From JAFGPL01 sp963781805 (GTDB lineage Bacteria; Bacteroidota; Bacteroidia; Bacteroidales; UBA10428): DNA of 64,000 bases. Of this stretch, positions 8,518 to 17,858 are shown one piece after another. The notes under the pieces were generated by a model that searched no databases, was not told the DNA's origin, and worked only from the letters and a program-made list of their open reading frames with translations. A program made the position numbers and the translations under genes. How positions within the stretch are numbered: position 1 is the first letter of the stretch; each line of letters opens with the position of its first letter. The stretch is from assembly GCA_963781805.1 (NCBI GenBank), contig CAWAHF010000004.1, forward strand, positions 2,790,001 through 2,854,000. The letters run 5' to 3'.

Positions 8518-10491
8518 ATGAAAAGAACAATTTTACTTATAATATTAACCAATGTTTTTGTAATTCATTATGGTCAGATTATTGCTGATCATACAAAGGT
8601 TGATAAATTTCAGGATATTCCCCAACAGTATATTGATGAAGTTAAAAAGATGTGGCTTGTAGTAGCAGGGGAATCTCACAGTGCAGGATATAGAGCTGGA
8701 CTGGTAGTATTAGAAACATTATACCCTGCGTATGCAGCAAGTGTAACTGAGTCAGGAACTCCTGAGGCATATACGACATCACATCTCAGGGCAAGCCGGG
8801 CAACATGGGGAGATATAGATCATTCATCGGGTTGGATCTATAGTTATGGCGAAGAAGATTGGTGCTGTTTCTACGACTATCCGACGTATACATACAATCC
8901 GGCGGCTGTAGCAAGAACGAAAGCAGGTATTACGTATAGCAATACACATAGTCTGAACATAAGTGCAATAGGATTTGGTCATTGTTATGATGATGGGGAG
9001 AATTTGTATCAGAGCTATTTAAGAGCCACTCAGGAATATGTTGATTATTGCAGTACCAATGGATATTCAACCAAGGTATTTTTTACCACAGGACCCATTG
9101 ATGATTATATGTCATCAGGAGCAGCAGGATATGAACAATATCTAAAATGGGAACATATCCGGGACTATATAGACGCTCATCCTTCAAGTATATTTTTTGA
9201 TTATGCAGACATACTTTCTTATAACGATGACGGACAACAAGAAACAGCATCATGGGATGGACATACATATCCGGTAATACATCCCGACAATCTGGAAGGT
9301 GATTATACGGGTGGTCATATAGGAACGGTTGGAGCTCTGAGATTAGCCAAAGCAACATGGTGGATGCTGGCAAGGATTGCAGGATGGGATGGAGGAGAAA
9401 CAACCACCATTCCGGTAACAGCCATTTCAGTTTCGGGCACAGGAGGAGCCACAACCATTACCTCCGATAAAGGTACATTGCAGTTAAGTGCAGTTATAAC
9501 ACCATCCAATGCAACTGACAAGACGGTGACCTGGTCAATTGAGAATGGCACAGGACAGGCATCCATCAGTGATTCAGGATTGGTAACTGCTATATCCAAT
9601 GGCACAGTCACAGCTAAAGCCACAGCAAATGATGGTTCAGGGGTTTTTGGTACGCTGACAATTGCCATTTCCAATCAGATTATTCCGGTAATTGGAATAA
9701 CAGTTACCGGGGCAGGAGGAACTACAACCATTTTGTCTGATAACGGTACATTGCAACTTAATGTTAACATAACACCTTTCAATGCAACCAATAAGTCTGT
9801 AATCTGGTCTATACAAAATGGTACCGGACAGGCATCCATAAATGCTTCAGGTTTAGTTACTGCAATTTCCAAAGGCACTGTCACAGCTAAAGTAACTTCA
9901 GCTGAAAATGCCGAAATTTCAGATATACTGGTTATTACAATTTTGGAACAGTCTGTTATGGTTCAATCCATTGAAGTATATCCGGCTGATAACCAGATTC
10001 ATATAATTGATACCAAAAATGGCACAATGCAATTTGTAACCAACATTATACCAAAAAATGCTTCGGATACTTCTGTCGAATGGACTGTAGTAAATCAGAC
10101 AGGAACTGCTTCTGTTGACACTTATGGAATGGTTACGGCGATAGCAAACGGTTTTGTCAACGTTAAAGCCATGGCGAAAGATGGTTCAAATGTGTCAGGA
10201 TCCTGTTTAATTTCAATTAGCAATCAAGAAGTTGTAACAAATCTTAATGAAACTCCTGAGGTTGAATATTTCATTGAACTACAATCTGATCATTTGATCG
10301 TAATGTTCAAAAATGAATCGATCCCTGCAGATTTATGTTCTATTTATTCTATGCAGGGAATATTAGTGTACAGTCAAAAAATATCTTCTATTCCCATTGA
10401 TATTGATGTCTCAGCTTATCCGACAGGTATTTATTTCGTTTCATTTTCTGACGGCTCAAAAATAAAACCGATTAAAATCTTGATTAATTAA
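8518..10491 (+). CDS. Secreted SGNH-hydrolase-like protein with three BIG2 domains and T9SS tail
   Basis: 657 residues; the compact paralogue of the 2411 gene. Signal peptide, then an SGNH-like domain (~25-295) with the same 'GESHS' and 'GDYTGGHIG' motifs. Three BIG2 domains lie at about 299-389, 390-475 and 481-567. A T9SS-type sorting domain (~572-657, 'IYSMQGILVYSQ', 'YPTGIYFVSF') ends the protein. The first ~390 residues differ from the paralogue at only a few positions, whereas the third BIG2 and the tail are clearly different. This suggests a recent duplication or gene conversion of the 5' part only. It lacks the DUF4082 array, so it probably shows the basic form of the enzyme. The substrate is unknown; a carbohydrate ester is a guess from the neighbouring lyase-like gene. 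Confidence 0.85.
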   Translation: MKRTILLIILTNVFVIHYGQIIADHTKVDKFQDIPQQYIDEVKKMWLVVAGESHSAGYRAGLVVLETLYPAYAASVTESGTPEAYTTSHLRASRATWGDIDHSSGWIYSYGEEDWCCFYDYPTYTYNPAAVARTKAGITYSNTHSLNISAIGFGHCYDDGENLYQSYLRATQEYVDYCSTNGYSTKVFFTTGPIDDYMSSGAAGYEQYLKWEHIRDYIDAHPSSIFFDYADILSYNDDGQQETASWDGHTYPVIHPDNLEGDYTGGHIGTVGALRLAKATWWMLARIAGWDGGETTTIPVTAISVSGTGGATTITSDKGTLQLSAVITPSNATDKTVTWSIENGTGQASISDSGLVTAISNGTVTAKATANDGSGVFGTLTIAISNQIIPVIGITVTGAGGTTTILSDNGTLQLNVNITPFNATNKSVIWSIQNGTGQASINASGLVTAISKGTVTAKVTSAENAEISDILVITILEQSVMVQSIEVYPADNQIHIIDTKNGTMQFVTNIIPKNASDTSVEWTVVNQTGTASVDTYGMVTAIANGFVNVKAMAKDGSNVSGSCLISISNQEVVTNLNETPEVEYFIELQSDHLIVMFKNESIPADLCSIYSMQGILVYSQKISSIPIDIDVSAYPTGIYFVSFSDGSKIKPIKILIN

Positions 10492-10644
10492 TTCTTTATT
10501 CTGACCTATAAATTACTATAGCTTTCAATATGCTTTATATTGATGATTCAATTAATAGTGATTAAATGATTTAAAATAAGTCAGATAATTATGTAACCCA
10601 CTTTTGGATTTATAAAACATGATTTATTTTAATCTTACGACTAA

Positions 10645-10803
10645 TCGCCTGGCTCTGCCGAGTGATTTTAATCGTAAAGTCTTTGCCTTGTTTTTCTTAA
10701 TAATAAATTAAAAACATTTTTCATTAGTTGATAACCTGTTGGGAATTCATTAACTATTTAGCTAAGCCATATGGAATATCTGTCACTCGGCGAATCGGGG
10801 CGA
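10645..10803. repeat. Inverted-repeat pair, possible MITE-like remnant
   Basis: Arms 10645-10665 and 10783-10803 (read on the other strand) are both 21 nt and agree at 16 positions, including a perfect 9-bp core GCCGAGTGA/TCACTCGGC. They enclose 117 bp of AT-rich DNA. No clear target-site duplication is seen. Mobile origin is a guess. Confidence 0.35.
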
Positions 10804-10836
10804 CTGTAATGGAAATCAATATGTTGAATATGTAAA

Positions 10837-10868
10837 TTTGACTTTGACTTTTGAATTGTTTATCTTTC
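10837..10868 (+). promoter_or_regulatory. Candidate Bacteroidota promoter for the NTF2-like lipoprotein
   Basis: TTTG (10837-10840), 20-nt spacer, TATCTTTC (10861-10868), one mismatch from TAnnTTTG. It would give a ~45-nt leader to the ATG at 10920. Confidence 0.35.
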
Positions 10869-10919
10869 GTTTAATAATGTCTTTTAGATTCTTAGTTGTA
10901 ATCATTAAAAATTAAAGCC

Positions 10920-11417
10920 ATGAAAAAAATCTATTTTATTTTTTCCATTGCAGTGCTGGTAATAACTGCCTGCCAACAAACCCCCAAACCTGTTTCAATT
11001 GATACTGCAGCTGAAAGAGCTGTTATTGATTCCATATTTGATACGTTTAACGCGGCATTTGATGCCAAAGATGTTGCAACCCTGTCATCGTACCTGGCTG
11101 ACGATGCATTATGTTGCGGAACCGACCCGTCAGAATTCTGGACGAAACAGCAAATCACTGAATTATGGACACAGATGCTAGCTGATTCTGCTCCTGAAAT
11201 TAATTATATCAATGAACGAAAGGCAAAGGTTGCTCCCGATGGCAAATCTGCCGTAGTGATTGAACAATATACGATGCCCTTATATACTCCTAAAATACCC
11301 TGGCGCAACATTTATTATCTGGTGAAGACAAAGGATCACTGGATGATTGAATTATTAAGCAGCAGTTTTATTCCGAAAAATGATGACATCCCCAAGCTAA
11401 ATAAGGCATTGGAATAA
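10920..11417 (+). CDS. NTF2/SnoaL-like lipoprotein
   Basis: 165 residues. Residues 1-17 form a lipoprotein signal peptide with lipobox 'VITAC', so the mature protein is likely membrane-anchored and periplasmic or outer-membrane facing. The rest resembles the DUF4440/SnoaL-like NTF2 fold: an N-terminal helix ('ERAVIDSIFDTFNAAFDAKDVATLSSYLADDAL'), 'FWTKQQITELWTQML', then beta strands ending 'DHWMIELLSSSFIP'. The family includes small-molecule binding proteins and scavenging domains with varied roles, so no reaction can be assigned. It stands alone, convergent with glgP. Confidence 0.8.
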   Translation: MKKIYFIFSIAVLVITACQQTPKPVSIDTAAERAVIDSIFDTFNAAFDAKDVATLSSYLADDALCCGTDPSEFWTKQQITELWTQMLADSAPEINYINERKAKVAPDGKSAVVIEQYTMPLYTPKIPWRNIYYLVKTKDHWMIELLSSSFIPKNDDIPKLNKALE

Positions 11418-11504
11418 AATTCATTTTTATCATACTATTATTTTTCAGCTATTCGAATCCAACCATAAGTCTTCGGAATACTCCGGTAAAAAGGGAATAT
11501 TATT

Positions 11505-13988
11505 TCATACCAACGTCTTCCAAATATTCCTGGCATATTCGAGAATAGACCGGTCGGAAGAAAATTTTCCCATTCGTGCCAGGTTGAGAATAGACATGGA
11601 TGTCCATTTTTCCTTGTCGAGATAAGTTTTACCAACCTGCTCCTGGCAATCGATATACGACTGGTAATCGGCAAATGTCATATATTCATCCCTGTATTTA
11701 AGTGAATCAACAAACGGCCGGTAGATAGAAGTATCCCCGTTGGAATATGCCCCTGATGAGATCTGATCGATAATTTTATGTAGCATTTGGTTGTCGTTGT
11801 AATAATTCATCGGATTGTACCCGGTAGATTTCTGTTTCAAAACCTCTTCGGAAGAGAGACCAAACAAGAAAAAGTTTTCAGCGCCTACCTCATCCCGAAT
11901 CTCAACATTGGCCCCATCAAGTGTCCCAATGGTCAGGGCCCCGTTCATCCCAAATTTCATATTGCCTGTACCGGAAGCCTCTTTCCCTGCCAGGGAGATC
12001 TGTTCTGACAAATCGGCTGCCGGATAAACCAGGTGTCCCGTCTGCACATTGAAGTTTGGCAGAAAAACAACCTTTAGTTTATCATTTATAGTTTTATCGT
12101 TGTTGATGACTGAGCCGACATCATTTATCAGTTTGATAATCAGTTTTGCCATAAAATACGCGGGAGCAGCTTTCCCTCCAAAAAAAACTACGCGCGGGGG
12201 TACGTCAAGTCCTGGATTTTCTTTTAGTTTATTGTAAAGGGTAAGTATATGCAACACATTAAGATGCTGGCGCTTATATTCATGAATTCGTTTCACCTGC
12301 ACATCATATAAGGCATCGGTACGAATTTTAATGCCGGTATGGTTTTTAACCCATTGTTGCAAGCGTATCTTATTCTGTTGAATGACTTCATGCCATTGAG
12401 TCCTGAATTTCTTATCATCCACATATTGTTCAACTGCTTTAATTGCACTATTGTAATTGCTTATCCAATCTTCTCCGATATACCGGCTTAATAATGAAGA
12501 AAGGCCAGGATTACAAACAGCAATCCATCTGCGTGGTGTAACACCATTGGTGACATTGTAAAACTTGTCTGGCCAAAGAGTAAAGAAATCGTTCAGCACA
12601 TATTTTTTAAGCAGTTCGCTGTGCAGGGCTGCCACACCATTCACACTATGGCTTCCGATGGTTGCAAGGTTCGCCATACGCACATACTTACATCCTGCTT
12701 CATCGATAATAGACATGCGATAGGTTCGGTCATTGTCACCCGGAAATTTTTCCTGCACCTCTTTTAAAAACCTGAAATTGATTTCGTAAATAATTTCCAG
12801 GTGCCTTGGCAATAATCTTCTGAAAAGTTCTACACACCATTTTTCAAGCGCTTCCGGCATGATGGTATGATTGGTATATGCGAGGGTATTTGTAGTTATA
12901 TGCCATGCTTCCTCCCACTCCAGCAGGTAATCGTCTAACAGAATACGCATCAGTTCCGCTACTGCAATGGAAGGATGTGTATCATTCATCTGAATGGCAA
13001 AATGCTGATGAAAAGTTCTAATCTCCTCGTTCCGGAAATAATGGATCCGTATCATATCTTTCAGCGAACAGGAAACAAAAAAATACTGCTGAATCAGCCG
13101 CAATTCCTTCCCGGCTTCAGTTTCATCATTGGGGTATAACACTTTTGTAATGGTTTCAGAGGCTACTTTTTCGTCAACCGCCGCGTAATAATCACCAAGA
13201 TTAAAGTCATTGAAATCAAATGATTCAATTGCTTCGGCTTTCCACAAACGCATGGTATTGCAGTTTTTGTCTACATAACCTATTATGGGCGTATCGTAAG
13301 GAATACCTTTTATTACCCTGCCTGCTTTCCAGCTTACCCGGTATTTGCCTTTTTCGTCGAAGTACCCCTCGGTATATCCGCCCAGGTGTACTTCCTGACA
13401 TAAATCTGGTTTTGCAATTTCCCATGGATTTCCGTTTTGCAACCACTTATCGGTAACTTCCACCTGCCATCCGCTTTTTATTTCCTGGTCGAAAATGCCA
13501 AACTCATAACGAATACCGTATCCAAAAGCAGGTATATCAAGCGTTGCCAGTGAATCCAGAAAACAGGAAGCCAACCGACCCAGTCCGCCATTGCCAAGTC
13601 CGGGTTCTTCTTCCTGATCGAGTAGTTCATCCAGATCGATGGCAAGTGATTCCATTGCTTTTTTGGTTTCTTCCAATACGCCCAGGCAAACCAGGTTATT
13701 TGCCAGGTGTGGACCGGGTAAAAACTCTGCGGATAAATAGGATACAATTTTGAATTTTTTATCAATCTTTGATTCTATGACATCCTGCAAGGCTTTGTTC
13801 CATGACGACAGCATTCGATCGCGGACAGTAAGGGACAATGCCAGGTATAAATCATTTTTGCTGGCATTAATTAAAGTTACACCTTGCGTATAGTAAAGGT
13901 TGTCGAGAAAAGCACGGGCAATCGAATCGGCATCAATTCCAATTCGGATATCATTTGCCTCCGGGTTATGTACATCGCGTTTTGCCAT
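11505..13988 (-). CDS. glgP: Glycogen/starch phosphorylase (GT35)
   Basis: 827 residues, the usual length for the classical family. It releases glucose-1-phosphate from the non-reducing ends of glycogen using inorganic phosphate and PLP, in the cytoplasm. Diagnostic features are the N-terminal 'VRDRMLSSWNKAL', 'EEEPGLGNGGLGRLASCFLDS', 'MNDTHPSIAVAELMR', 'KRIHEYKRQHLN' and the PLP-lysine motif 'EASGTGNMKFGMNGALTIGTLDG' with Lys678. The ATG start has no Shine-Dalgarno sequence, as is normal for the phylum. It lies apart from the main glycogen cluster (28-39 kb), which encodes a second, structurally different phosphorylase fused to a synthase. It is convergent with the lipoprotein gene and divergent from modD. 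Confidence 0.97.
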   Translation of the reverse strand: MAKRDVHNPEANDIRIGIDADSIARAFLDNLYYTQGVTLINASKNDLYLALSLTVRDRMLSSWNKALQDVIESKIDKKFKIVSYLSAEFLPGPHLANNLVCLGVLEETKKAMESLAIDLDELLDQEEEPGLGNGGLGRLASCFLDSLATLDIPAFGYGIRYEFGIFDQEIKSGWQVEVTDKWLQNGNPWEIAKPDLCQEVHLGGYTEGYFDEKGKYRVSWKAGRVIKGIPYDTPIIGYVDKNCNTMRLWKAEAIESFDFNDFNLGDYYAAVDEKVASETITKVLYPNDETEAGKELRLIQQYFFVSCSLKDMIRIHYFRNEEIRTFHQHFAIQMNDTHPSIAVAELMRILLDDYLLEWEEAWHITTNTLAYTNHTIMPEALEKWCVELFRRLLPRHLEIIYEINFRFLKEVQEKFPGDNDRTYRMSIIDEAGCKYVRMANLATIGSHSVNGVAALHSELLKKYVLNDFFTLWPDKFYNVTNGVTPRRWIAVCNPGLSSLLSRYIGEDWISNYNSAIKAVEQYVDDKKFRTQWHEVIQQNKIRLQQWVKNHTGIKIRTDALYDVQVKRIHEYKRQHLNVLHILTLYNKLKENPGLDVPPRVVFFGGKAAPAYFMAKLIIKLINDVGSVINNDKTINDKLKVVFLPNFNVQTGHLVYPAADLSEQISLAGKEASGTGNMKFGMNGALTIGTLDGANVEIRDEVGAENFFLFGLSSEEVLKQKSTGYNPMNYYNDNQMLHKIIDQISSGAYSNGDTSIYRPFVDSLKYRDEYMTFADYQSYIDCQEQVGKTYLDKEKWTSMSILNLARMGKFSSDRSILEYARNIWKTLV

Positions 13989-14460
13989 ATTATTTTTATA
14001 ACTAATTAAAGATACGAATTTTAGAAAACAATCACTTTATTAGAACAGCAAATAATCCAGATTGTTAGAAATGTAAATCAGGAAAATATTATCTTAATTT
14101 TTGAAATTGGATGCTGAATTTTAAACGCAACCCTTTGCATATTTTCATCATCAATTGAAATACACATTTTAAGTGATGAATAAAATATACATCATAATAA
14201 TAAAATAGCTTATAATATTGATATTAAAACCTATACAGGTGCATATATTTGTATTCTTGATATGAATCTAAACCTTATTCTTACTCCCAGAATCGGGACT
14301 GGATGCAATGTTGATTTTATGGTAACCAGGTATTAATAATACCCGCAATTCCTCAGTCAAATCTGACAATCTGTATGGAAAGGTAAAACCCAAATTATAC
14401 CTGATTTTGCATTCGGAGAAATTTTGTTTAATTTAATCAAAAAATTTAATCTCCGACCAA
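13989..14460. other. Divergent spacer between glgP and modD
   Basis: 472 bp, very AT-rich, no ORF or RNA gene recognised. It must contain the glgP and modD promoters, but I find no full TTTG-N19-TAnnTTTG match. The last 47 bp hold the hairpin described next. Confidence 0.6.
14414..14455 (+). promoter_or_regulatory. Hairpin directly upstream of the modD start codon
   Basis: CGGAGA (14414-14419) pairs with TCTCCG (14450-14455). Inside these, AATTTT (14420-14425) pairs with AAAA plus TT at 14441-14447 around an AU-rich loop. The structure ends five bases before the modD ATG and would cover the translation initiation region. A role in translational control is inferred; it does not resemble a known molybdenum-cofactor riboswitch. 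Confidence 0.4.
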
Positions 14461-15312
14461 ATGATCTACTTTACAGACAGCGAAATTGAGGCCCTTATCA
14501 CCGAGGATGTACCCTATTATGATTTAACAACTACTTTATTAAAGCTTGAAAACAAGCCGGCTAAGATACAGTTCGCTACTACCGAAGATACGGTGGTTTG
14601 TTGTACCGAAGAAGTGCTGAAAATGTTTTCGAAATTGTCGATTTATACTACTCTTTTTACTCCTTCGGGTGAGTTTATTGAAAAAGGGGTAAAATTTCTG
14701 GAAGGCGAAGGATTATCTAAAAATATCCATACGGTGTGGAGAGTTTCTGAAAATCTAATGGGTTTTGCTTCGGGAATTGCCACAAGAACCCGAAAACTTG
14801 TGGATGCAGCTACAGAAGTCAATCCGAATATTGTTATCGGCACCTCACGTAAAATCATTCCTTATACCAAAAAAGTTGCTGTGAAGGCAGTACAGGCAGG
14901 AGGAGCCAGCATACACAGGCTGGGCCTGTCTGAATCCATTCTTGTATTTAAAAATCATTACAGTTTTCTTACAAACCTCGAGGTTTTGGAAAAAAGATTA
15001 AAAGAACAAAAGAAAGTTATTGGCAGCAGAACGGTTTCAATTGAAGCAAAAACAAAAGAAGACGCTTTGAAAATTGCTCATGCAAAAGTGGATATCATAC
15101 AACTTACCGATTTTGATACCGCATCTATTAAAACTCTGAAACAGGAATTACTTAAAATTCATCCTGCTTTGAAAATTGCAGCTTCCGGTAAAATTACAAT
15201 TGATAATGTTAAAGAATATGCGCTTTCCGGCGCCGATATCCTGGTAACTTCCTGGCCATATTTTGCGAGTCCGGCAGGTATTCAATGTATCATTACCCCG
15301 TTGGATAATTAG
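14461..15312 (+). CDS. modD: ModD-type nicotinate-nucleotide pyrophosphorylase-like protein
   Basis: 283 residues. It belongs to the QPRTase superfamily, in the ModD branch that is usually linked with molybdate transport. The N-terminus ('LTDSEIEALITEDVPYYDLTT'-type) and 'SGIATRTRKLVDAA', 'IGTSRKIIPYTKKVAVKAVQAGGASIHRLGLSESILV' fit ModD. 'TSRKIIP' replaces the 'TRKTTPGLR' of NadC. The barrel ends 'AASGKITIDNVKEYALSGADILVTSW'. The biochemical function of ModD is not settled. No molybdate transporter genes adjoin it here, but a molybdenum hydroxylase operon lies at 40-45 kb. A strong hairpin precedes its ATG. Confidence 0.85.
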   Translation: MIYFTDSEIEALITEDVPYYDLTTTLLKLENKPAKIQFATTEDTVVCCTEEVLKMFSKLSIYTTLFTPSGEFIEKGVKFLEGEGLSKNIHTVWRVSENLMGFASGIATRTRKLVDAATEVNPNIVIGTSRKIIPYTKKVAVKAVQAGGASIHRLGLSESILVFKNHYSFLTNLEVLEKRLKEQKKVIGSRTVSIEAKTKEDALKIAHAKVDIIQLTDFDTASIKTLKQELLKIHPALKIAASGKITIDNVKEYALSGADILVTSWPYFASPAGIQCIITPLDN

Positions 15313-15330
15313 CCTGAATTTTTAAGCGGT

Positions 15331-15417
15331 ATGATTTACGATTTAGTTCCTGGATTTTTTATCGCCCTGCTTATTACCATCGATTTGAGCCTTCTTCCTT
15401 CTGAAAGAAAAAAATAA
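15331..15417 (+). CDS. Possible 28-residue hydrophobic small protein
   Basis: An ATG 18 bp after modD opens a 28-codon frame. It encodes one hydrophobic stretch ('VPGFFIALLITIDLSLL') with a charged tail ('SERKK'), the shape of a single-pass small membrane protein. No homologue is recognised, and the frame could be chance. Confidence 0.2.
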   Translation: MIYDLVPGFFIALLITIDLSLLPSERKK

Positions 15418-15425
15418 ATTTCCGG

Positions 15426-17858
15426 CTATTCGTATCTTAAGGCTTCTCCAGGTTTAACCCTGGCCGTACCGATAACCTGAAGAATAATGGTAACAGCAGC
15501 CAGTATTAATACCCCGATGATAGTAAAAACGAAATACTCAGGATTTAATCCGATATGATAATGAAAATCGGTCAACCACCACTGTGTAAGAAAATAAGCG
15601 ACCAATCCCGATAATACAGCTGCACCTGCAATCAAAAGAAAGATATCTTTTATAAGAAGAAAGGTAACCTTAGTTTTCGAAGAGCCCAGTATTTTTCGTA
15701 ATCCTATTTCTCTCAATCGGATATTAGCCGTAAAAAGTACCAATCCGTATAATCCCAAAAAAGCAACAAGAATGGTAATCAGTGAAAAGATGGAAAATAT
15801 CCGTCCCGTTTTTTCAATCAGGCTGTAACCTGAAGTAAGCTCATCATTTAGCAAATACGAAACAAACGGGTAAGCGCTGGTATATTTCTCCCAGTTATTT
15901 TTCAGAAATGTTACAGTTTGATCAAGATTTTCAGGTGCAACATTTACTGAAATATATCCTTCCCAACTTTCCGGCATTTTTAACATTACAAGTGGTCCAA
16001 TGCTGTCTTGCAGGCTGCTGAAATTGAAATTATCAATAACACCAATAATATTGTATCCATCTTTTTTAATATCCTTTTTTTCTTTGGGTACAGGTATTAC
16101 AAGTTTTCTGTCTAGTACCTGTTCATTCCCGATTAATCTGGCTGCTGTTTCATTCACGATACACACAAACGAGTCGGAAGAACAGGCTGATTGAAAAAAC
16201 CTGCCTTGTTTCACCCTCAGTTTGTAAGTTTTATCAAAATCGCTGCTAACAAACAAAAGATTCATCAGCATTGTGGTTTCTTTTATAGAATCTTTCAAAA
16301 TGAAACTCGATTTCATAAATTGTTTTCCGGGAACAGAATTGGAATAAGCAACAGAGATTACGGCAGGATTTTTAAGCACATCGTGCCTGAAATTTTCCAT
16401 ATTATTTTTTATTGCATCCGATCTCCTGATAATTAACAAATTCTTTTTGTCAAAACCTATGTCTTTATGAATAAGATATTTATATTGGTCAAACAAAATT
16501 AAGGTAACGATGATAAAAAATATAGATACAAAAAACTGAAAAAATACCAGTCCCATTCTAAGCCTGAGATTGCCCGATTCGTCTTTTGCATTATTTCTAA
16601 GAACTAATACAGGTTTGAAAGAGGCAAGATAATAGGCAGGAAAACTACCTGCCAATATTCCTACTATCACCGCAAAGATTAATAAAAGTATGATACTGGA
16701 ATAATTGGCAAGCTGATTTACATTTAAATTTAAACCAATATATTTATTAAACTGAGGCAGTACAATTTCAACCACCAGCAAAGCCATTGTGGTAGCCAGA
16801 AGACTTAATAATACAGATTCTGTAATAAATTGTCTTATCAAAGCCATTCTTCCTGATCCTGCAATTTTCCTGATACCCACTTCTTTTGCCCTTTGGGCAG
16901 CCCTGGCTGTAGAAAGATTCATAAAATTTATGCAGGCAATTATGATAATTATAATTGCAAGTATGGAAAATATATAGATATATGTAATGTTTCCATTAGG
17001 TTCAAGTTCTGCGCTCAAATTAGATTTAAGATGGATATCTGCAAGCGATTGTACAAAAAAGCTGTATGAATTTCCGGCTGACTGAAATTCTCCCGGATTT
17101 AAACCAAGAGCTTCATCCAATTGGGGAATAACAAATTTGTCTACTAACAGATTAATACTATCGGTTAAAGATTTAATATTTGTTCCTTCCCGAACCATGA
17201 AATAGGTATACACATTGTGACTAATCCAGTAATCATGCAAAGCTTTTTTAAGGGTTATCAACGAAGCCAGCATATCAAAATGAAGGTGGGAATTGACAGG
17301 AATATCCTGCAGAATTCCGGTAACTTTATAAAAAGTGGTATCATTTTCAATCTTCAGCAATTTACCCATCGGATCTTCATTTCCAAAATATTTTTGGGCA
17401 GTAGTCTCCGTAAGTATAATGCTATTGGGTTTTGACAGCGATGTTTGGGGATCGCCTCTCAATAGTTTGAATGAAAATATTTTAAAGAAGCTTGAGTCGG
17501 CAAAAAGCAGATTATCCTCGTTATATTTAATATTGTTGTATGTTATTAACCATGCACCATATCTCCCAATTCTGACAGTTTCAGTAATATCCTTGAATTC
17601 ATCTTTCAGTGTTTTAGCCATAACAGGTGCCGAAATAGCCTGATTTAGGTCAGCGCCCCTAAGTTTTCCCTTAACGCCAATCCGGTATATCTTATCATAA
17701 TTTGCATTGAATTTGTCGTAGCTCAGTTCACGCGAAATATAAAGATATATAATAAGACTGCTGGCTATTCCGATGGTAAGCCCCAGAACATTAATAATGG
17801 ATAGTATCTGATAATTCAGAATATACCTTGTGGCAGCTTTTATAAAATTCCTGAACAT
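15426..17858 (-). CDS. FtsX/MacB-type ABC transporter permease
   Basis: 810 residues, the Bacteroidota double-unit form. One membrane segment lies near residues 20-40 ('ILSIINVLGLTIGIASSLIIYLYI'), followed by a large periplasmic MacB_PCD domain (~50-280). An FtsX domain with three membrane segments (~285-420, 'INFMNLSTARAAQRAKEVGIRKIAGS') comes next. A further membrane segment, a second periplasmic domain and a C-terminal FtsX domain ('IRLREIGLRKILGSSKTKV') complete it. Such permeases work with a LolD/MacB-type ATPase to move lipoproteins, peptides or drugs, or to transmit mechanical force across the envelope. No ATPase gene lies next to it, so its partner must be elsewhere. The substrate is unknown. 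Confidence 0.93.
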   Translation of the reverse strand: MFRNFIKAATRYILNYQILSIINVLGLTIGIASSLIIYLYISRELSYDKFNANYDKIYRIGVKGKLRGADLNQAISAPVMAKTLKDEFKDITETVRIGRYGAWLITYNNIKYNEDNLLFADSSFFKIFSFKLLRGDPQTSLSKPNSIILTETTAQKYFGNEDPMGKLLKIENDTTFYKVTGILQDIPVNSHLHFDMLASLITLKKALHDYWISHNVYTYFMVREGTNIKSLTDSINLLVDKFVIPQLDEALGLNPGEFQSAGNSYSFFVQSLADIHLKSNLSAELEPNGNITYIYIFSILAIIIIIIACINFMNLSTARAAQRAKEVGIRKIAGSGRMALIRQFITESVLLSLLATTMALLVVEIVLPQFNKYIGLNLNVNQLANYSSIILLLIFAVIVGILAGSFPAYYLASFKPVLVLRNNAKDESGNLRLRMGLVFFQFFVSIFFIIVTLILFDQYKYLIHKDIGFDKKNLLIIRRSDAIKNNMENFRHDVLKNPAVISVAYSNSVPGKQFMKSSFILKDSIKETTMLMNLLFVSSDFDKTYKLRVKQGRFFQSACSSDSFVCIVNETAARLIGNEQVLDRKLVIPVPKEKKDIKKDGYNIIGVIDNFNFSSLQDSIGPLVMLKMPESWEGYISVNVAPENLDQTVTFLKNNWEKYTSAYPFVSYLLNDELTSGYSLIEKTGRIFSIFSLITILVAFLGLYGLVLFTANIRLREIGLRKILGSSKTKVTFLLIKDIFLLIAGAAVLSGLVAYFLTQWWLTDFHYHIGLNPEYFVFTIIGVLILAAVTIILQVIGTARVKPGEALRYE

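Larger units (their letters stand above)
10492..10919. other. Gene-free spacer with GC-rich inverted repeats and a candidate promoter
   Basis: No ORF of note. The spacer holds two 21-bp imperfect inverted arms that are much richer in G+C than the surroundings (listed separately) and a candidate promoter for the lipoprotein gene. Confidence 0.6.

Noticed and set aside
14461..15312. Calling the gene nadC
   Set aside because: The key loop is 'TSRKIIP' rather than the NadC 'TRKT.PGLR' type, and the N-terminus and length fit ModD.
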